The position numbers were made by a program, and so were the translations under genes. From Henriciella aquimarina (GTDB lineage: Bacteria; Pseudomonadota; Alphaproteobacteria; Caulobacterales; Hyphomonadaceae), in contig NZ_NCST01000018.1 of the NCBI RefSeq assembly GCF_002088975.1, forward strand, positions 1 through 43,752: a stretch of 43,752 nt of DNA, written 5' to 3'. This document shows, one piece after another, positions 40,562 to 43,752 of this stretch. Under the pieces are notes generated by a model, which searched no databases, had not been told where the DNA came from, and worked only from the letters and a program-made list of their open reading frames with translations. How positions within the stretch are numbered: position 1 is the first letter of the stretch; each line of letters begins with the position of its first letter.

Positions 40562-41110
40562 TCAGCTCTCCCACTTCCGGTTGGAGACAAAGGTGATGAT
40601 GTTGAAGAGGATGACGGCGACGGTGACCGTGACGCCGACCGGGTGTTCCTGGACCACGCGGGTCAGGCGCTCGCCGGCCGAATACTGCTCCCAGTAGCGT
40701 CCCATGATGGAGACCTGGAACATCGTTCCGGAGATCATGGTCGCCAGCGAGAACAGCGCCATGCCGAAGGAGATGAGCCGCCCGAAGCGCGAGATCATCG
40801 TCTCCTTGCGGCGGCGCTCGCGTTCGGCGGCGCGGGCCTCGTCGCGGTCGCGCTTGTCGAGATAGGTCTCATAGGCCTCACCGCGTTTCAGCGCCTCCTC
40901 GCGGGCCTTCTCGTCGATGGAGAGGAAGTCGGGCGTAGCCTTCCGGTTCGGGCTCGCCCCGCTGGCGGTGGTCAGGTTGGAGGCCCGGCGGCGCCACAGG
41001 ACGAAGACGGTCCAGACCAGCCACAGCGCGGTCACCGCACAGGTGACGTTGAACAGGATGGTGATGACCGGCCAGGCATCCGGCGGGATCGAGTTGATGG
41101 CGTCTTCCAT
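40562..41110 (-). CDS. Three-TM membrane protein, family not recognised
   Basis: The 182-residue product has a membrane helix near the start (PVITILFNVTCAVTALWLVW), a charged cytoplasmic region (about 55-110) rich in Arg, Glu, Lys, then two more helices (FGMALFSLATMISGTMF and VGVTVTVAVILFNIITFV). I do not recognise the family. It is the first gene of the operon, so it probably supplies the membrane anchor for the SPFH, FHA and kinase proteins encoded after it. ATG 41110 has a GAGGT ribosome binding site; an in-frame GTG at 41122 is less likely. Confidence 0.78.
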   Translation of the reverse strand: MEDAINSIPPDAWPVITILFNVTCAVTALWLVWTVFVLWRRRASNLTTASGASPNRKATPDFLSIDEKAREEALKRGEAYETYLDKRDRDEARAAERERRRKETMISRFGRLISFGMALFSLATMISGTMFQVSIMGRYWEQYSAGERLTRVVQEHPVGVTVTVAVILFNIITFVSNRKWES

Positions 41111-41253
41111 TTCTGACCTCACAAGGGTGGTTCAGAAGAGAAGGCGCACCGGCTTCCTGAATCGGGTCAGGCAGAATTTAAAAAATATGATCTGTCGTGA
41201 TTCTTGCACTTCCGGAGATTTTGCGAATACAGTCCCGGAAGGGGACAACGTGG
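41111..41253. promoter_or_regulatory. Divergent promoter region between the kinase/protease operon and the ECF sigma gene
   Basis: The 143-base spacer contains an A/T-rich tract near 41176-41190 and should carry promoters for both sides. Its shared use makes it the best place to look for a -35/-10 pair of the ECF factor, but I cannot identify one by eye. Confidence 0.4.
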
Positions 41254-41814
41254 ATGAATACTGCCGATACTGACTGCAAGGCCTTGCTGAAGCGCTGGCG
41301 TGAGGGGGATCTCGGGGCCCGGGATGCCCTGTTCGCGTGTCTCTATACCGAATTGTGCCAGGTTTCGGCGGCCATGCTGCGCGCGGAACGCAACAGCTCG
41401 CTTTCGACCGGCGACCTCGTCAATGAGGCCGCCATCCGCCTCATCCAGCTCGACCAGATCGACTGGGCCGACAAGAGCCATTTCCTGGCGCTGTCGGCGC
41501 GGGCCATGCGCCGCATCCTGATCGACCATGCGCGGCGCAAGAATTCAGACAAGCGCAAGCACCAGAAAGTCACCCTCGTCACGCGCATCGAGGGCCATCC
41601 CGGCCGGCTCGACTTCGATGTGCTTGAAAAGTCGCTGATCCGTCTCAACGCCATCGACAGCGAGAAGGCCGACATTGTCGAGCTGCGCTATTTCGGCGGG
41701 CTCAGCCTGCCGGAGATCGCGGAGGTGACGGGCACCTCGGAGTCTACCGTCAAGCGCCAGTGGCGGGTCGCCCGCGCCTGGCTGGTCGATGCCATGGCGG
41801 CGGATGTGCGATGA
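41254..41814 (+). CDS. ECF-type sigma factor (TIGR02999/PF07638 type)
   Basis: The 186-residue product directs RNA polymerase to specific promoters. A region 2 is seen with LSTGDLVNEAAIRLIQLDQIDWADKSHFLALSARAMRRILIDHARRK, a characteristic block of the TIGR02999 sigma family, and a region 4 helix-turn-helix with ELRYFGGLSLPEIAEVTGTSESTVKRQW. There is no signal-sensing extension. ATG 41254 is supported by GGAAGGGG upstream; a longer in-frame start at 41197 lacks support. Its stop overlaps the kinase ATG (ATGA). This family (often called ECF43) is known to be paired with Ser/Thr kinases that control it. Confidence 0.93.
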   Translation: MNTADTDCKALLKRWREGDLGARDALFACLYTELCQVSAAMLRAERNSSLSTGDLVNEAAIRLIQLDQIDWADKSHFLALSARAMRRILIDHARRKNSDKRKHQKVTLVTRIEGHPGRLDFDVLEKSLIRLNAIDSEKADIVELRYFGGLSLPEIAEVTGTSESTVKRQWRVARAWLVDAMAADVR

Positions 41815-43752
41815 GCGCGCCGGACACCTTCGAACGCGAGGCGCTCGCCATTTTCGACGAGGCGCTCGATGTTCCCGAAGCCCGGCTGGCGGAATGGCTC
41901 GAGGCCCGCTGTGAGGGCAATGCAGCGCTGAAGGCGCGCGTCCTGCAATTGCTGGAGGCCGACAGCGGCAAGACCGACGTGCTGCGCACCGGCGGGGCCG
42001 GCCAGGACGGCCGGGAGGAGCCGGCGCCGGAGCGGGCCGGGGCCTATCGCATCACCGGCCTGATCGGGCAGGGCGGCATGGGCGCGGTCTATCTCGGCGA
42101 GCGCGACAGCGGCGACTTCGACCACCGCGTTGCCATCAAGGTCATCCGGCCGGGCGCGCTCAGGGCCTCGCTGATCGAGCGCTTCACCCATGAGCGCCAG
42201 ATCCTGGCCAGCCTCAACCACCCCAATATCGCGCGGCTTTTCGATGGGGGCTATCTCGATGACGGCTCGCCCTACATCGTCATGGAGTATGTCGACGGCG
42301 AACCGCTGCTCGACTGGGCGCGGGCCAACCATCTCGGGCAGGCCGCCCGGCTGGGCCTCTTCCGCGAGATCTGCGCGGCCATCAGCCATGCCCACCAGAA
42401 CCTCATCGTCCACCGCGACATCACCCCGTCCAATGTGCTGGTGACCCGCGATGGCCAGGTGAAGGTGATCGATTTCGGCATTGCCAAGCCGCACGACATT
42501 TCCGCGCCGGCCGAGACCGGTGGCAGCGGCAGTGCGACGCTCGCCTCGTTGAGCTTCACCCCCGGCTATGCCGCCCCCGAGCGGGCCAAGGGCGCCCCGG
42601 CCAATACGCTGTCGGACATCTATTCGCTCGGCAAGCTGCTGGCGGAGCTGGTGCCCGCCCATGAGAGCGACCGCGACCTCGCCGCCATCGTGGCAAAGGC
42701 CACCGCGCCCGCCCCGGCAAGGCGCTATCCGAGCGTCGATGCGCTGGCCGATGATCTCGCCAATTACCGGAGCGACCGGCCCGTTGAGGCACGCGGCGGC
42801 GGACGGGGCTACCGGTTCGCGAAATATCTCAAGCGCCAGCGTGTGGCCGTCACCATCGGGTCGCTCGCCGTGCTGGGCCTCATGGGCGCGCTGATCGTCA
42901 CCCTTGTTCAGTACAACCGCGCGGAAACGGCGCTGGCGAGTGCCAATGCCCGGTTCGACGAGGCGCGCCAGCTCAGCCGCTCGCTTATCTTCGATGTCTA
43001 CGATTCCTTCGAGGAGGTGGCCGGCACGCTGGAGCCGCGCCGGGCCCTTGCCGGCCTGGTGCGCGACTATATCGACGATCTCGCCCTGGATGAGACCGCG
43101 CCCGAAGATGTGCTGTTCGAGGTCGGCACCATGCAGCTGCGCCTCTCCAATCTTTATGGCGGGGTGGGCATTGCCAATTTCGGCGAGACCGACACCTCAA
43201 TGGAGCTGCTGGACGAGGCGGAGAGCTCGCTGCGCCTGGCGCTCGACAAGGCGCCCGGCAATAGCGCGGCGCTGGCCGAACTCATCATGGTCAAGCGCAT
43301 GCAGACCATGGAGGCCCTGAACTATACCTCCGATCCCGACACCGCGCTCAAACACAATGGCGAGGCCATGGCGCTGGCCGAGCAGGGGCTCGCCATGCCG
43401 GGCGTCGAGGAACGCCCCTTCCTGCGCCATCTCTGGAGCGTGCGCACCGACCTGATGCAGATCCTGTTTGCCCAGGACAGATACGAAGAGGCCAATCAGC
43501 GCCTGGCCGACTGGCGCGCGGCGCTGACGCCGCAAATGTATGAGCGCCTTGGCGGGGGTGAGGAGATGGGGGCCTATATGGCGTCCCAGCAGGCGGAAGT
43601 GCTGAACGAACTTGAGCGCTGGCCGGCAGCGGCCGAGGCGGCCGAAGATGCGATCGCCTATCGCGAGGCGCAGCTGGAAACCACGCCGGACAATTACTAC
43701 CAGCTGACCCAGCTCATGGTGGCGCTGGGCGAGCAATCCATGGCCTTGCGGA
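41811..43752 (+). CDS. Ser/Thr protein kinase with TM segment and helical repeat region (3' end cut by window)
   Basis: The open frame runs from ATG 41811, coupled to the sigma gene, to the window edge (647 codons visible). After a helical N terminus (about 1-70) comes a kinase domain about 78-325 with GQGGMGAVY, AIK (Lys 110), DFG (221-223) and APE (255-257). The catalytic loop reads HRDITPSN (201-208): the usual Lys after HRDL/I is Thr205, while the Asp and Asn are kept. A membrane helix lies at about 347-366, and the rest is helical and probably TPR-like with periplasmic location. It likely senses a signal and acts on the coupled sigma factor; the end of the gene is not in the window. Confidence 0.92.
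   Translation, partial: MSAPDTFEREALAIFDEALDVPEARLAEWLEARCEGNAALKARVLQLLEADSGKTDVLRTGGAGQDGREEPAPERAGAYRITGLIGQGGMGAVYLGERDSGDFDHRVAIKVIRPGALRASLIERFTHERQILASLNHPNIARLFDGGYLDDGSPYIVMEYVDGEPLLDWARANHLGQAARLGLFREICAAISHAHQNLIVHRDITPSNVLVTRDGQVKVIDFGIAKPHDISAPAETGGSGSATLASLSFTPGYAAPERAKGAPANTLSDIYSLGKLLAELVPAHESDRDLAAIVAKATAPAPARRYPSVDALADDLANYRSDRPVEARGGGRGYRFAKYLKRQRVAVTIGSLAVLGLMGALIVTLVQYNRAETALASANARFDEARQLSRSLIFDVYDSFEEVAGTLEPRRALAGLVRDYIDDLALDETAPEDVLFEVGTMQLRLSNLYGGVGIANFGETDTSMELLDEAESSLRLALDKAPGNSAALAELIMVKRMQTMEALNYTSDPDTALKHNGEAMALAEQGLAMPGVEERPFLRHLWSVRTDLMQILFAQDRYEEANQRLADWRAALTPQMYERLGGGEEMGAYMASQQAEVLNELERWPAAAEAAEDAIAYREAQLETTPDNYYQLTQLMVALGEQSMALR

Noticed and set aside
38964-40697. 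577-codon open frame on the plus strand opposite the SPFH gene
   Set aside because: It is antisense to a gene with clear domains, a ribosome binding site and operon spacing. Long antisense frames are common in GC-rich coding DNA, and the translation is biased in composition without recognisable motifs.

Overview
The window looks like one stretch of a GC-rich alphaproteobacterial chromosome. The taxonomic evidence is the flagellin-flaF-flbT set, a DUF1217 flagellar protein, a rod-binding protein without the FlgJ muramidase domain, and one-mismatch CtrA-like boxes (TTAA-N7-TTAA) in two divergent flagellar promoter regions. Together with the ECF sigma/Ser-Thr kinase pair and the general gene content, this suggests a Caulobacterales/Hyphomonadaceae-type bacterium; the family is inference. 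No tRNA, rRNA, insertion sequence, CRISPR array or phage gene was recognised, no gene-free stretch exceeds about 230 bases, and no compositional break is obvious by eye.

Bases 1-27917 are a compact flagellar cluster read in alternating blocks. Block 1 (+) is fliP (cut by the window edge) and fliG. Block 2 (-) is motB-flgE-flgK-flgL-flgI. Block 3 (+) is a divergent fliM-like gene, motA, a 584-residue exported protein of unknown function, flgF, flgG, flgA, flgH and fliL. Block 4 (-) is fliK-flgD. Block 5 (+) is the rod-binding protein, flgN, flagellin, flaF, flbT and the DUF1217 gene. Block 6 (-) is fliI alone. Block 7 (+) is flgB-flgC-fliE-fliQ-flhA-fliR-flhB and a fliJ-like gene. This covers most of the export gate and ATPase, rod, rings, hook, hook-filament junction, filament, stator and part of the switch. 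fliF, fliN, fliH, fliO and fliD are not seen here.

Bases 27921-33853 hold a GGDEF diguanylate cyclase (-) that ends 3 bases from fliJ, then a divergent MacA-MacB-outer membrane factor tripartite export operon (+).

Bases 33872-41110 form a tightly packed seven-gene minus-strand operon with no standard name that I recognise. In transcription order it encodes a three-TM protein, an SPFH/coiled-coil protein with a C-terminal zinc ribbon, a Cys-rich FHA-domain protein, a membrane Ser/Thr kinase with an N-terminal zinc ribbon, two tandem papain-like cysteine peptidases without signal peptides (both ending in GPGAGGGY, one copy in one and five in the other), and a four-TM protein. Divergent from it, at 41254 to the right edge, is an ECF sigma factor (TIGR02999/PF07638 type) translationally coupled to a second Ser/Thr kinase with a TM segment and a helical C-terminal region that runs off the window. 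The best candidate for an undescribed system is this kinase/FHA/SPFH/protease operon with its adjacent sigma-kinase pair: it reads as a membrane-scaffolded phospho-signalling module attached to regulated proteases. That reading is inference from domains and gene order.
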